From Paracoccus sediminicola (GTDB taxonomy: Bacteria; Pseudomonadota; Alphaproteobacteria; Rhodobacterales; Rhodobacteraceae): a DNA stretch of 64,000 nucleotides. The translations under genes were made by a program, and so were the position numbers. Below, one piece after another: positions 9,040 through 18,631 of this stretch. The stretch is taken from positions 2,596,501 through 2,660,500 of the forward strand of contig NZ_CP115768.1 in assembly GCF_027912835.1 (NCBI RefSeq). The letters are read 5' to 3'. Positions within the stretch are counted from its first letter, which is position 1; the number at the start of each line of letters is the position of its first letter. Under the pieces are notes generated by a model. That model made no database searches and was not told where the DNA came from. It was given only the letters and a program-made list of their open reading frames with translations.

Positions 9040-10431
9040 ATGACAGACTATACGATCAAGGACATTTCTCTGGCCGATTATGGACGGAAAGAGCTTGATA
9101 TTGCCGAAACGGAAATGCCGGGCCTCATGGCGCTGCGCGACGAATATGGTGACAGCAAACCGCTGAAAGGCGCGCGGATCGCGGGCAGCCTTCATATGAC
9201 CGTGCAGACAGCGGTGCTGATCGAAACGCTGGTCGCGCTTGGCGCGGATGTGCGCTGGGCATCGTGCAACATCTATTCGACGCAGGATCACGCGGCGGCG
9301 GCTATCGCGAAATCGGGCGTGCCGGTTTTTGCGATCAAGGGCGAAACGCTTGAAGAATACTGGTCCTATACCGACCAGATCTTCCGCTTCGGCGAAGGCA
9401 CCGCCAACATGATCCTCGACGATGGCGGTGACGCCACGCTGTATATCCTGCTCGGCGCTCGCGTCGAAACGGGTGAGGACGAACTGATCTCGACCCCGAC
9501 CAGCGACGAGGAAGAGGCGCTGTTTGCCCAGATCCGCAAGCGGCTGGAGGAAAGCCCCGGCTGGTTCACTCAGCAGCGTGACGTGATCAAAGGCGTGTCC
9601 GAGGAAACCACCACGGGCGTGCATCGTCTCTATGATCTGCACAAGAAGGGTCTGTTGCCCTTCCCGGCGATCAACGTGAACGACTCTGTCACCAAGTCCA
9701 AATTCGACAATAAATACGGCTGCAAGGAATCGCTGGTGGACGGCATCCGCCGCGCCACCGATACGATGATGGCCGGCAAGGTCGCGGTGGTCTGTGGATA
9801 TGGCGATGTCGGCAAGGGCTCGGCGGCGTCGCTGGCCGGGGCAGGCGCGCGGGTGAAGGTGACCGAGGTCGATCCGATCTGCGCGCTTCAGGCCGCGATG
9901 GACGGTTTCGAGGTGGTGACGCTGGAAGAAGTCGTTGCCTCTGCCGATATCTTCGTGACCACGACGGGCAACAAGGACGTGATCCGGCTCGAGCATATGC
10001 GCGAGATGAAGAACATGGCCATCGTCGGCAATATCGGCCATTTCGACAATGAAATTCAGGTCGCGGCGCTGAAGAACCACAAATGGACCAACATCAAAGA
10101 CCAGGTGGACATGATCGAGATGCCCTCGGGCAACCGGATCATCCTGCTGAGCCAGGGCCGGCCGCTGAATCTCGGCAACGCCACGGGGCACCCGTCCTTC
10201 GTGATGTCGGCCAGCTTCACCAATCAGGTGCTCGCCCAGATCGAGCTGTGGACCAAGGGCGACGAATACCAGCCCGGCGTCTATATCCTGCCCAAGCATC
10301 TCGACGAAAAAGTCGCCATGCTGCACCTTGAAAAGGTCGGCGCCAAGCTGACCAGCCTTTCGGCCGAACAGGCCGACTATATCGGTGTGCCCAAGGACGG
10401 GCCTTTCAAATCGGATCATTATCGGTACTGA
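9040..10431 (+). CDS. ahcY: Adenosylhomocysteinase (S-adenosyl-L-homocysteine hydrolase)
   Basis: Splits S-adenosylhomocysteine into adenosine and homocysteine, removing the inhibitory by-product of methylation. The 463-residue protein has the expected length. It has the N-terminal [11 protein letters not shown] and the substrate region [15 protein letters not shown]. The NAD-binding motif [16 protein letters not shown] lies near residues 248-263, and the family tail ends KSDHYRY. It is the first gene of a two-gene unit with metK, one base apart, so the enzymes making SAM and clearing SAH are produced together. A pseudoknot-capable leader covering the ribosome-binding site suggests control by SAM or SAH. 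In Rhodobacter capsulatus ahcY lies near regA-hvrA. Here that cluster is about 39 kb away. Confidence 0.98.
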   Translation: MTDYTIKDISLADYGRKELDIAETEMPGLMALRDEYGDSKPLKGARIAGSLHMTVQTAVLIETLVALGADVRWASCNIYSTQDHAAAAIAKSGVPVFAIKGETLEEYWSYTDQIFRFGEGTANMILDDGGDATLYILLGARVETGEDELISTPTSDEEEALFAQIRKRLEESPGWFTQQRDVIKGVSEETTTGVHRLYDLHKKGLLPFPAINVNDSVTKSKFDNKYGCKESLVDGIRRATDTMMAGKVAVVCGYGDVGKGSAASLAGAGARVKVTEVDPICALQAAMDGFEVVTLEEVVASADIFVTTTGNKDVIRLEHMREMKNMAIVGNIGHFDNEIQVAALKNHKWTNIKDQVDMIEMPSGNRIILLSQGRPLNLGNATGHPSFVMSASFTNQVLAQIELWTKGDEYQPGVYILPKHLDEKVAMLHLEKVGAKLTSLSAEQADYIGVPKDGPFKSDHYRY

Positions 10432-10432
10432 C

Positions 10433-11620
10433 ATGAGCGAGTATAATATTTTTACCTCGGAGTCCGTCTCTGAGGGCCATCCCGACAAGATCGCGGACCA
10501 GATCTCCGACGCGGTGCTGGACGCGATCATCTCTGAGGACCCGCGCGCCCGGGTCGCCTGCGAAACCATGGTGAAAACCGGCGTCGCGATCATCTCGGGC
10601 GAGATCACAACCTCGGCATGGGTCGATCTGGAAAGCATCGTCCGCGATGTCATCAACGATATCGGATATAACTCCTCCGATGTCGGCTTCGACGGCGCGA
10701 CCTGTTCCGTCATCAACATCATCGGCAAGCAGTCGCCCGAGATCAATCAGGGCGTCGACCGCGAAGCTCTGGAAGAGCAGGGGGCCGGCGATCAGGGGCT
10801 GATGTTCGGCTATGCCTCGGACGAAACCGACGTGCTGATGCCGGCGCCGATCACCTACGCGCATCGCCTGGTCGAACGCCAGTCAGAGGTGCGTCGCAAC
10901 GGGCAGCTCGACTGGCTGCGGCCCGACGCGAAATCTCAGGTCACCTTCCGCTATGACGATGCAGGGCAGGTGGCCGGTGTCGATGCGGTGGTGCTTTCGA
11001 CGCAGCACAATCCGGACATTTCGCTGGAAAACCTCCGCGAGGCTGTCATCGAAGAGATCATCAAGCCGGTTCTGCCTGCCGAATGGCTCTCGGGCGAGAC
11101 GAAATATTTCATCAACCCGACCGGCAAATTCGTCATCGGCGGCCCGGTCGGCGATTGCGGCCTGACCGGGCGCAAGATCATCGTCGACACCTATGGCGGC
11201 ATGGCCCGCCATGGCGGTGGCGCATTCTCGGGCAAGGACCCCTCGAAGGTCGACCGCTCCGCCGCTTATGCCGGTCGCTGGGTGGCTAAGAACATCGTCG
11301 CCGCGGAGCTTGCCAAGCGTTGCGAGATCCAGGTCAGCTATGCGATCGGCGTGGCTGAGCCGACCTCGATCTCGCTGAACTGCTTCGGCACGGAAACCGT
11401 CCCGATCGACAGGATCATCGCCGCGGTGCGTCAGGTCTTTGACCTGCGTCCCTTCGCCATCATCGGCGAGCTGGACCTGCTGCACCCGATCTATCGCGCC
11501 ACCTCGACCTATGGGCATTTCGGCAAGGCTCCGACCGATATCAGCTATGCCGGTAAGATTCATCGCGGCTTCACCTGGGAAGACACGGGCCGGGCCGAGG
11601 CATTGAAGGCCGCGATCTAG
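10433..11620 (+). CDS. metK: S-adenosylmethionine synthetase
   Basis: Makes S-adenosylmethionine from methionine and ATP. The chosen ATG at 10433 gives the usual N-terminus [20 protein letters not shown] and 395 residues, a standard length. Further signatures are [12 protein letters not shown] near residue 118 and the phosphate-binding [19 protein letters not shown] near residue 260. An in-frame upstream start exists at 10385, but it lies inside ahcY and adds residues unlike the family. Only one base separates the ahcY stop from this ATG, so translation is probably coupled. Transcription ends at the strong hairpin at 11703-11736. Confidence 0.98.
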   Translation: MSEYNIFTSESVSEGHPDKIADQISDAVLDAIISEDPRARVACETMVKTGVAIISGEITTSAWVDLESIVRDVINDIGYNSSDVGFDGATCSVINIIGKQSPEINQGVDREALEEQGAGDQGLMFGYASDETDVLMPAPITYAHRLVERQSEVRRNGQLDWLRPDAKSQVTFRYDDAGQVAGVDAVVLSTQHNPDISLENLREAVIEEIIKPVLPAEWLSGETKYFINPTGKFVIGGPVGDCGLTGRKIIVDTYGGMARHGGGAFSGKDPSKVDRSAAYAGRWVAKNIVAAELAKRCEIQVSYAIGVAEPTSISLNCFGTETVPIDRIIAAVRQVFDLRPFAIIGELDLLHPIYRATSTYGHFGKAPTDISYAGKIHRGFTWEDTGRAEALKAAI

Positions 11621-11702
11621 GCCTTCTGCTGCGAGCAGGGCAGAGTGAGCCCGGAAACTGCCTAGGGGCCTTTATGGCCACCCCGCAGAGATACCGAAAT
11701 CA

Positions 11703-11736
11703 AAAGGCCCGGATACAGCGACATATCCGGGCCTTT
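11703..11736. terminator. Bidirectional intrinsic terminator between metK and clpP
   Basis: Perfect 13-bp stem AAAGGCCCGGATA / TATCCGGGCCTTT with an 8-base loop. A U-rich end follows on the plus strand, and TTTTG follows on the minus strand. It lies between the convergent ends of metK and the clpP-type gene and can serve both. Confidence 0.85.
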
Positions 11737-11756
11737 ATCATTGCGATCGATAGCGT

Positions 11757-12377
11757 TTACTTGAGTTCGTCCACCGAGTTGATGACCTTGCCCAACAAAC
11801 CGTATTCCAGGGCTTCCTCGGTATTCAGCCAGAAGTCGCGCTGTGTATCTTCCTCGATCCGCTCGACGCTCTGGCCGGTGGCCTCGGCAAAGATCTGGTT
11901 CAGCCGTTCACGCATCAGCCGGACCTGTTCGGCCTGGATCATCATGTCGCTCGAAGTGCCGCCGATCCCGCCCGAGGGCTGGTGCAGCAGAAAGCGCGTG
12001 TTCGGCAGGCAATAGCGATTCTCTTTCGCCGCGCCAACGAAGATCAGCGCCCCGGCCGAGGCAACCCAGCCGGAACCGATGCAACGCACCGTCGGCCGGA
12101 TGAACTTGATCATGTCATGGATCATGTCGCCCGATTCGACATGCCCGCCCGGCGACGAGATCAGCATGGTGATCGGGTCGTCGCTTTCCTCGGCCAGCGC
12201 CAGCAGATGCGCCACGGTGCGTTGCGCCAGCTTGTCGTTGATCTCGCCCGCGACGATCACATTGCGCGACTTGAAGTAAAGCTTGCCGATATTGCCGGGA
12301 TCCGGAAGGCCGAGCCCCTCCTGCTTTTCGTTATCTTCCTCACGCTCGTCTTCGTCGTCCAGCCTGTATTGGGGCAT
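11757..12377 (-). CDS. ClpP-family serine protease subunit (divergent, acidic N-terminus)
   Basis: A 206-residue ClpP-fold protease expected to form a barrel that degrades proteins fed by a Clp ATPase. A catalytic triad is visible: Ser107 in WVASAGA, His132 in LLHQPSGG and Asp181 in QRDFWL. Also present are the SSPGGHVESGDMI segment and a family-typical C-terminal half. It differs from standard ClpP in its acidic, probably disordered start (MPQYRLDDEDEREEDNEK) and in the serine motif (ASAGA instead of ASMGS). The start at 12377 is preferred over 12422 because AGAGGA precedes it. It lies downstream of grpE in a heat-shock setting, which suggests a stress protease. It may be a second ClpP; the main clpP-clpX locus is not in this window. 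Confidence 0.85.
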   Translation of the reverse strand: MPQYRLDDEDEREEDNEKQEGLGLPDPGNIGKLYFKSRNVIVAGEINDKLAQRTVAHLLALAEESDDPITMLISSPGGHVESGDMIHDMIKFIRPTVRCIGSGWVASAGALIFVGAAKENRYCLPNTRFLLHQPSGGIGGTSSDMMIQAEQVRLMRERLNQIFAEATGQSVERIEEDTQRDFWLNTEEALEYGLLGKVINSVDELK

Positions 12378-12418
12378 ATTGTCCTCTCGCTTCTGATTTC
12401 TGTGCGGCGCGGCGGGGC

Positions 12419-12970
12419 TCACGCGGCGGGGGTAGAGCTCACGCCGACCTTGGCCGGGCGCAGCAGCCGGTCATGCAGCATGAAACCAGGCTCCATCAAC
12501 TGAATGATTTCGCCCGCTTTCGTATTGGGCACCGGCGCCTCGAACATTGCCTCGTGAAGCTGCGGGTCGAACTTTGTGCCGTTCTCTGGACGCAGCACGG
12601 TGATGCCGTGCTTGCCGAAAACATTGCCAAGCTCTCGCAGCGTCAGCTCGACGCCTTCCAGCAGCGCAGCATTGGCACCACGCTGCTCATCGGGCACGGC
12701 ATCGAGAGCGCGGTGGAGATGGTCGTAGACCGGCAGCAGGTCGCGGGCGAGGCGGGTGCCACCGTATTTCTCGGCGTCCCGACGCTCTTTGTCGGCGCGC
12801 TTGCGGGCATTTTCCGCATCGGCAAGCGCGCGGACGAAACGGTCGCGCAGCTCGTCACGCTCGGCCTTCAGCTGCGTTACCTCGTCGTCCGGATCGGCCA
12901 ACGGGTCCATGAAATCCTCGTCGAGGGGGAAGTCCTCAGGCGGCTGCCCATCGGGGTTCTGATCGCTCAT
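12419..12970 (-). CDS. grpE: GrpE, nucleotide exchange factor of DnaK
   Basis: Co-chaperone that releases ADP from DnaK. The protein has an acidic N-terminus, a long charged coiled coil (about residues 30-75, with LKAERDELRDRFVRALADAE) and the C-terminal beta domain ending LLRPAKVGVSS. The start at 12970 (MSDQNPDG, 183 residues) is chosen over the ATG at 12979. That earlier ATG overlaps the hrcA stop and would sit directly on the ribosome-binding site AAAGGA, whereas 12970 has a normal 8-base spacing. It follows hrcA in the same direction, the standard hrcA-grpE arrangement under HrcA control. Confidence 0.96.
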   Translation of the reverse strand: MSDQNPDGQPPEDFPLDEDFMDPLADPDDEVTQLKAERDELRDRFVRALADAENARKRADKERRDAEKYGGTRLARDLLPVYDHLHRALDAVPDEQRGANAALLEGVELTLRELGNVFGKHGITVLRPENGTKFDPQLHEAMFEAPVPNTKAGEIIQLMEPGFMLHDRLLRPAKVGVSSTPAA

Positions 12971-12975
12971 GCTCT

Positions 12976-14031
12976 TCATCCTTTCGGGCCGGACAGCACC
13001 CGTCCGACCAACTGCGCAGTGTAATCGACGATTGGCACGATCCGCCCATAATTGAGCCGCGTCGGGCCGATCACGCCCACCGCGCCAATGATCTTTCGGT
13101 CGGAGTTCATATAGGGAGAAACCACCAGAGAGGAACCCGAAAGTGAAAAAAGCTTGTTTTCCGAGCCGATAAAGACGCGGACCCCATCGCCGCCTTCGGT
13201 GAGGTCGAGGAATTGGGCGATGTCGCGCTTGCGTTCGAGATCGTCAAACAGCTCGCGAATGCGGTCGAGATCGGCGGCTTCCTCGCCGATCAGGTTCGCG
13301 CGGCCCCGGACAATCAATCTTGCGTCGGAGGCGGCACTTTCCCATGTGGCCAGGCCCTGCTCGATGAGGGTGGCGGCGAGCGCGTCCACCTCGCGCCGGC
13401 GCGCCCTGATTTGACTGGAGATATGGCCGCGAAGCTCGGTCAGGGTACGACCCTCGGCGAGCGCGTTCAGGAAATTCCCGGCTTCGCGCATCGAGGAGGG
13501 CGTCTGGCCGGGTGGCGGCGTGAACAAACGGTTTTCGACATGGCCGTCGGAAAAGACCAGCACCACAAGCGCCCGGTCCGGCCCGAGGCTGACGAATTCG
13601 ATATGCCGGATCGGCGCCTCGTGTTTCGGGGTCAGCACCAGGCTGGCCCCATGTGTCATTGAAGACAGCGCGCCACCGACACGGTCGAGAAGCCCGGTCA
13701 CGTCACCGGCATCGCTCCCCATTGTCTCTTCGATCCGCGCGCGGTCCGTCGGCGCGACGGGGTCGACCTCCATCAGACCATCGACGAAGAGCCGCAACCC
13801 TTGCTGGGTCGGTCGGCGTCCGGCCGAGATATGCGGCGCATCCAGGAGGCCGAGATATTCCAGATCCTGCATGACATTGCGGATCGTCGCAGCGCTGACT
13901 TTCTCTGACATGTCGCGGGTCAGCGTGCGCGAGCCGACCGGCTCGCCGGTTGTCAGATAGGTTTCGACCACACGGCGGAACACCTCGCGCGAGCGGTCGT
14001 TGAGCTCATCAAGCAGGGGCCGGTTGGTCAT
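12976..14031 (-). CDS. hrcA: HrcA, heat-inducible transcription repressor
   Basis: Repressor of class I heat-shock genes that binds CIRCE elements and is assisted by GroE. The start at 14031 ([18 protein letters not shown]) gives 351 residues, the normal size. A longer reading from 14139 adds residues unlike the family and runs into the rph side. The N-terminal winged helix is seen as [20 protein letters not shown] followed by [10 protein letters not shown]. The rest matches the HrcA GAF-like and dimer domains. It overlaps the possible upstream grpE ATG by four bases (ATGA). It is divergent from rph. I did not see a clear CIRCE inverted repeat in the 62 bases between them. Confidence 0.96.
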   Translation of the reverse strand: MTNRPLLDELNDRSREVFRRVVETYLTTGEPVGSRTLTRDMSEKVSAATIRNVMQDLEYLGLLDAPHISAGRRPTQQGLRLFVDGLMEVDPVAPTDRARIEETMGSDAGDVTGLLDRVGGALSSMTHGASLVLTPKHEAPIRHIEFVSLGPDRALVVLVFSDGHVENRLFTPPPGQTPSSMREAGNFLNALAEGRTLTELRGHISSQIRARRREVDALAATLIEQGLATWESAASDARLIVRGRANLIGEEAADLDRIRELFDDLERKRDIAQFLDLTEGGDGVRVFIGSENKLFSLSGSSLVVSPYMNSDRKIIGAVGVIGPTRLNYGRIVPIVDYTAQLVGRVLSGPKG

Positions 14032-14093
14032 GCGGGGTTGCGTCCGTCCTTGGCGGGCCTGTAATTGGACGCAGAAAGAGGAAAGGAAATCCG

Positions 14094-14804
14094 ATGCGTC
14101 CTTCGGGCCGAAACTTAAGCGAAATGCGGCCGATTTCAATCGAGACTGGCGTGATGGGTCATGCCGAGGGCTCCTGCCTCATCAAGGTCGGCGGGACCCA
14201 TGTGTTGTGCAGCGCTTCGATCGAGGAAAAGGCGCCTCCTTTTCTGCGGGGCTCGGGCCAGGGTTGGGTCACGGCGGAATACGGTATGCTGCCGCGGGCG
14301 ACCAATACGCGCAATCGGCGCGAGGCGGCCTCTGGCAAACAGGGCGGAAGAACCGTTGAAATTCAAAGGCTTATCGGAAGATCACTGCGCGCGGGCGTCG
14401 ATCGGCAGGCCTTAGGAGAGCGGCAGATCGTGGTGGATTGCGATGTGATTCAGGCAGATGGCGGCACGCGCTGCGCGTCGATCACCGGCGGCTGGGTCGC
14501 GCTTCGGCTCGCGGTGAACAAGCTGCTGGATGCGGGGATGGTGACCTCAGATCCGCTCCTTGATCACGTCGCCGCCGTCTCTTGCGGCATCTATGCGGGC
14601 CAACCGGTGCTGGATCTGGACTATGCCGAGGATAGCGAGGCGGGAACGGACGGTAATTTCGTGCTGACCGGAGCCGGTCAACTGATTGAGGTTCAGATGT
14701 CTGCGGAGGGCGCAACCTTCAGCCGCAACCAGATGAACAACCTGCTGGATCTGGCAGAGACTGGCGTCGCCGAGCTGACATCGGCACAGAAAGCAGCGAT
14801 CTGA
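14094..14804 (+). CDS. rph: Ribonuclease PH
   Basis: Phosphorolytic 3'-5' exoribonuclease that trims tRNA precursors. The 236-residue protein has the usual length and conserved blocks: [19 protein letters not shown] at the start, [25 protein letters not shown], the RxxRE-type [14 protein letters not shown] and the phosphate-binding [21 protein letters not shown] good ribosome-binding site (GGAAAGGA) precedes the ATG. It begins a four-gene overlapping run with rdgB, hemW and a ybaN-like gene, and its stop shares one base with the rdgB start. Confidence 0.98.
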   Translation: MRPSGRNLSEMRPISIETGVMGHAEGSCLIKVGGTHVLCSASIEEKAPPFLRGSGQGWVTAEYGMLPRATNTRNRREAASGKQGGRTVEIQRLIGRSLRAGVDRQALGERQIVVDCDVIQADGGTRCASITGGWVALRLAVNKLLDAGMVTSDPLLDHVAAVSCGIYAGQPVLDLDYAEDSEAGTDGNFVLTGAGQLIEVQMSAEGATFSRNQMNNLLDLAETGVAELTSAQKAAI

Positions 14805-15412
14805 TGCGGCGTTTCGAGGGCGAGAAGCTGTTGGTAGCTACGCATAATGCCGGCAAGCTCGCAGAGATGAAGTCGCTTCTTGCGCCCTATGGTGTTGAAG
14901 TTGTCGGCGCGAAGGAGCTTGATCTCGCCGAACCGGTCGAGACGGAAGACAATTTTGCCGGTAACGCAAGGATCAAGGCTCATGCCGCGGTCAAGGCGAC
15001 CGGTCTGCCGGCTCTTTCGGATGACAGCGGGATCAGCGTCGACGGGCTGGACGGCGCGCCTGGGGTCTATACCGCCGATTGGGCCGAGACCGGTCAGGGC
15101 CGCGATTTCGGTATGGCGATGGCGCGGACCTGGCGCGAGCTCGAGGCGCGCGACGCTCCCTACCCAAGGACCGCGCAGTTTCGGTGCACTTTGGTTCTGG
15201 CCTGGCCTGACGGGCATGAAGAGCTTTTCGAAGGTGTCCTTCCGGGACAGGTGGTCTGGCCACCAAAGGGTGCTGAGGGCCACGGCTACGATCCGATTTT
15301 TCAGCCGGATGGGCAGGACGTGACACTTGGCGAAATGAGCCCCCAGGACAAGAACCGCATCAGCCACCGCGCCAGGGCGGTGAAGAAGCTCATCGAGACC
15401 TGTTTTGCCTGA
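14804..15412 (+). CDS. rdgB: RdgB/HAM1 non-canonical purine NTP pyrophosphatase
   Basis: Hydrolyses dITP, XTP and related damaged purine nucleotides, keeping them out of DNA and RNA. The 202-residue protein carries the Ham1 signatures: LLVATHNAGKLAEMK near the N-terminus, ETEDNFAGNARIKA, the metal-binding ALSDDSGISVDGL, and later GHGYDPIF and NRISHRARA. It starts with ATG overlapping the rph stop (TGATG). The rph-rdgB-hemW order is common in alphaproteobacteria. Confidence 0.97.
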   Translation: MRRFEGEKLLVATHNAGKLAEMKSLLAPYGVEVVGAKELDLAEPVETEDNFAGNARIKAHAAVKATGLPALSDDSGISVDGLDGAPGVYTADWAETGQGRDFGMAMARTWRELEARDAPYPRTAQFRCTLVLAWPDGHEELFEGVLPGQVVWPPKGAEGHGYDPIFQPDGQDVTLGEMSPQDKNRISHRARAVKKLIETCFA

Positions 15413-15472
15413 CGGCATCCCACCTGCACTGCGGCGCTACGGCGAAGCAATTTGCCGTCTCTGTCTTACCCG

Positions 15473-16627
15473 ATGACCGAGGGCTGGCAAGCCGGGGGGT
15501 TCGGGCTTTACGTGCACTGGCCTTTCTGCGCGTCGAAATGTCCTTATTGCGACTTCAACAGCCACGTGGCCGGCGTCATCGATCACGCACGATGGGATCG
15601 GGCTTATCGCGCCGAAATCGCTCGCTTCGCATCGCTGACACCGGGCCGTGTTCTGAACAGCGTCTTCTTCGGCGGTGGCACACCGTCGCTCATGGCGCCT
15701 GAGACCGTGGCCGGGGTGATCGAGACTGCGCGCGCAAGCTGGAGCTTTGCCAATGATATCGAAATTTCGATGGAGGCAAATCCCGGCAGCGTCGATGCCG
15801 GGCGCTTCCGGGCCTATGCCGAAGCCGGGGTCAACCGGCTCTCGCTTGGGGTGCAGGCGATGAATAACGACGACCTGCGGCGGCTTGGGCGAATGCACAG
15901 CGTTGCAGAAGCGCGCCGAGCCTTCGATCTTGCGAAGGAAAATTTTAGGCGCGTCAGTTTTGATCTGATCTATGCGCGTCAGAGACAGACCCGCGAAGCG
16001 TGGCGCAGTGAACTTACAGAGGCGGTCTCGATGGCCGTCGATCACCTATCGCTTTACCAGCTGACCATCGAGGACGGGACGATCTTTGCTGCGAGACAGC
16101 GCTCGGGGCATTTGCGCGGCTTGCCAGACGACGACGTCGCCGCAGATATGTATCTGGAAACTAATGATTATCTCGCTTCCTTGGGGATGGAGGGATATGA
16201 AATCTCTAACCATGCACGGCCCGGAGCCGAATCGCGCCATAATCTGATTTACTGGCGCCAGGGCGACTGGGTTGGTATCGGTCCAGGGGCACATGGACGG
16301 CTGAGCAGCCAGACCGGACGCCATGCCAATATTGCGGAGCCGTTGCCGGGAAAGTGGTTGCGGTTGGTGGACGAGGCTGGCAATGGCGATATCGACGCAG
16401 AGACCCTCACACGCGACGACGTAGCGGCCGAGTATTTGTTGATGTCGATGCGGCTTGCGGAGGGTATGGATCTGGCGCGATACAAGGATAAGGGCGGCAG
16501 ACTTGATCATCCACGAGTGGACCAACTGATCGCCGATCATTTGCTGGAGATCGCGGATGGCCGCGCGCGGGTGACGCGGCAGGGTCGCCCGGTTCTGAAC
16601 TATGTTCTGCGGCAGATGGTCGGCTGA
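15473..16627 (+). CDS. hemW: HemW-like radical SAM protein (heme chaperone)
   Basis: Radical SAM protein of the HemW group, thought to carry heme to membrane targets; often annotated in error as coproporphyrinogen III oxidase. The 4Fe-4S motif is Cys19-x3-Cys23-x2-Cys26 in PFCASKCPYCDF. GGGTPSLM and the HemW-type HNLIYWRQGDWVGIGPGAHG also support this. I prefer ATG at 15473 (384 residues), which matches the family start. A TTG at 15452 would add seven residues. Neither has a strong ribosome-binding site. It lies 60 bases after rdgB and overlaps the next gene by one base. Confidence 0.92.
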   Translation: MTEGWQAGGFGLYVHWPFCASKCPYCDFNSHVAGVIDHARWDRAYRAEIARFASLTPGRVLNSVFFGGGTPSLMAPETVAGVIETARASWSFANDIEISMEANPGSVDAGRFRAYAEAGVNRLSLGVQAMNNDDLRRLGRMHSVAEARRAFDLAKENFRRVSFDLIYARQRQTREAWRSELTEAVSMAVDHLSLYQLTIEDGTIFAARQRSGHLRGLPDDDVAADMYLETNDYLASLGMEGYEISNHARPGAESRHNLIYWRQGDWVGIGPGAHGRLSSQTGRHANIAEPLPGKWLRLVDEAGNGDIDAETLTRDDVAAEYLLMSMRLAEGMDLARYKDKGGRLDHPRVDQLIADHLLEIADGRARVTRQGRPVLNYVLRQMVG

Positions 16628-16980
16628 TGAGGTTAGTCTATCTAGCCATCGGGTGGGTTGCGGTCAGCTGCGCCGTCGTCGGTGCGTTCCTGCCAATTCT
16701 TCCGACCGTGCCTTTTCTTCTCGTCGCGCTGTGGGCGTTCAGCCGATCGTCCGAGAAGCTACGCCAGCGGCTGCTCTCTGATCCGGTGTTTGGTCCCGAT
16801 ATCCGGAGGTGGCAGGAACGGGGGGCGATACGCCGTTCGGCCAAGGTCATGGCGGTCGCAGCCATGACAGGCAGCGTGGTGATCGCCTATTTTCTGGATG
16901 TGCCGCATCTTTTCCTGATTGCACAGGCAACGATACTTGGCCTCGTAGCGATCTATATCGTTACACGGGCCGAGGCTTAG
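16627..16980 (+). CDS. YbaN/DUF454-family small membrane protein
   Basis: A 117-residue inner-membrane protein of the DUF454 (YbaN) family, function unknown. It shows an N-terminal membrane segment with the family motif GAFLPILPTVPFLLVALWAF, a cytosolic loop with WQERGAIRRSAKVMA, and two further hydrophobic segments to the end. The start shares one base with the hemW stop. Its stop overlaps the end of convergent parB by three bases, leaving no room for a terminator. Confidence 0.85.
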   Translation: MRLVYLAIGWVAVSCAVVGAFLPILPTVPFLLVALWAFSRSSEKLRQRLLSDPVFGPDIRRWQERGAIRRSAKVMAVAAMTGSVVIAYFLDVPHLFLIAQATILGLVAIYIVTRAEA

Positions 16981-17855
16981 GCGCTTCCCGCAAGGATCTG
17001 GCAAAGCCGGTCGAGCTGTTCCAGATCGCGATACGTGATCTCCATTTTGCCGCCATCGGTGCCGGCATGTTTGATCCGGACACGCATATTGAGCGTTGCG
17101 GTCAGGTCACCCTCCAAGGCTCGCGTGTCGGCATCTTTCTCGTCAACTTGCCGAGGACGCGATAGCTTGGGCGACCTCTCTCGCATCATCGCTTCAACTT
17201 CACGAACGGAAAGGTCTTTGTCGATGATCTTTCGGGCAAGTGCGGTGGGATTTTCGGCTGTAATCAATGCGCGCGCGTGACCAGCGCTGAGCTTTTCTTC
17301 CCGCACCCAGTCCTGAACCTGGTCAGGCAGGTTCAGAAGACGAAGGAAATTTGCAATATGGCTTCGGCTTTTTCCGAGAGCTTCGGCGAGCTTTTCCTGA
17401 GTATGCCCGAAGCGCGTCATGAGCTGACGATAGGATGCGGCCTCGTCTATTGCGTTGAGGTCGGCGCGCTGAATATTCTCGATGATGGCAACTTCCAGCA
17501 TTTCGGCGTCGCTGAAGTCACGCACCAGGACCGGAAGCTCGTGCAGCTGCGCAAGCTGCGCAGCGCGCCAGCGACGCTCGCCGGCAACGATCTGATAGAT
17601 GTTTTCGTCGTCTGGATGGCGGCGGACGATAAGCGGTTGGATCACACCTCGGTGGCGGATCGAGTCGGCGAGCTCGCTCAGGGCCGCCTCGTCGAATATG
17701 CGGCGAGGCTGGTCGGGGTTTGGTGTGATTTGCTCAATCGGCACGGCGGATGCGTTGCCGCGCGGTTGCGACGTGGCGTTACCCTCGTCAGTCTGGAGGT
17801 CCGCCATAAGCGCCGAAAGCCCCCGGCCAAGGCTGCTGCGTTTGTTCTGGCTCAT
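16977..17855 (-). CDS. parB: ParB chromosome-partitioning protein
   Basis: CTP-dependent DNA clamp that binds parS and spreads to organise origin segregation. The 292-residue protein has the ParB/sulfiredoxin-like domain with the Arg patch GERRWRAAQLA. It also has the helix-turn-helix KLAEALGKSRSHIANFLRLL and a C-terminal dimer segment. Its ATG overlaps the parA stop (17852-17855), so the two form one unit. Two parS palindromes lie 1.3 and 3.2 kb upstream in rsmG and mnmG. Confidence 0.97.
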   Translation of the reverse strand: MSQNKRSSLGRGLSALMADLQTDEGNATSQPRGNASAVPIEQITPNPDQPRRIFDEAALSELADSIRHRGVIQPLIVRRHPDDENIYQIVAGERRWRAAQLAQLHELPVLVRDFSDAEMLEVAIIENIQRADLNAIDEAASYRQLMTRFGHTQEKLAEALGKSRSHIANFLRLLNLPDQVQDWVREEKLSAGHARALITAENPTALARKIIDKDLSVREVEAMMRERSPKLSRPRQVDEKDADTRALEGDLTATLNMRVRIKHAGTDGGKMEITYRDLEQLDRLCQILAGSA

Positions 17856-18631
17856 ACTTGCATCTCCATCTGCCGGCTGAGGAATTCTTGGGTAAGCGCC
17901 TTATAGGCACGGCTGCCCGATGACGCAGGGTCATAGATGGTGACCGGAAGCCCGTGGGAGGGAGCCTCCGAGATACGGACATTTCGTGGTATGATGGTGC
18001 TATAGACCAGTTCGCCCAGCGTCGCCCTCGCGTCAGCCTCGACCTGTTGAGACAGATTATTCCTGCCATCATACATCGTGAGAATCACCCCATCCAAGCG
18101 GAGGTCGGGATTTGCGCCCTGCCGAACCTCCCGGACAGTCATCAAAAGCTGCGACAAACCTTCGAGCGCATAAAATTCGGCCTGTAGCGGGACGAGAACC
18201 GATGTAGCGGCGACCAGCGCGTTGATCGTCAGAAGACCGAGCGCGGGTGGGCAGTCGATGAGGATGTAATCGAAGTCCTCATTATCCGCCAAAACGGTTT
18301 TAAGCAGGCGAATGCGGTCTGGCTTCGACGCGAAATCAATATCGCCGGAGCTGAGATCCGGTGTCGACGGAACCAGAAAAAGCCGTTCGATAACGGTTTC
18401 GACCACTGTTTCGGCGAGCCGGTGCTGTCCTGACAGCAGATCATAAGACGTCGCAGCCCGGCCTTTCACCGGGCAGCCAACCCCCGTCGAGGCATTTCCC
18501 TGCGGATCCAAGTCTATGATCAGGGTGCGATTGCCCTTCGCAGCAAGCTCGGAACCCAAATTGACCGCTGTGGTGGTTTTTCCGACACCACCCTTCTGGT
18601 TGGCGACGGCGATCACGACGGTATCAGTCAT
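17852..18631 (-). CDS. parA: ParA chromosome-partitioning ATPase
   Basis: ParA/Soj-type ATPase that moves ParB-parS complexes. The 259-residue protein has the deviant Walker A motif ANQKGGVGKTTTAVNLG with Lys13 and Lys18, followed by LIIDLDPQGNASTG and the Walker B region YILIDCPPALGLLT. There is no N-terminal helix-turn-helix, as expected for a chromosomal ParA. It overlaps rsmG upstream by eight bases and parB downstream by four, forming the classic rsmG-parA-parB unit. Confidence 0.97.
   Translation of the reverse strand: MTDTVVIAVANQKGGVGKTTTAVNLGSELAAKGNRTLIIDLDPQGNASTGVGCPVKGRAATSYDLLSGQHRLAETVVETVIERLFLVPSTPDLSSGDIDFASKPDRIRLLKTVLADNEDFDYILIDCPPALGLLTINALVAATSVLVPLQAEFYALEGLSQLLMTVREVRQGANPDLRLDGVILTMYDGRNNLSQQVEADARATLGELVYSTIIPRNVRISEAPSHGLPVTIYDPASSGSRAYKALTQEFLSRQMEMQV

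Noticed and set aside
8983-10746. 587-codon minus-strand frame opposite ahcY
   Set aside because: Antisense to a certain gene with conserved motifs; it also runs into metK.
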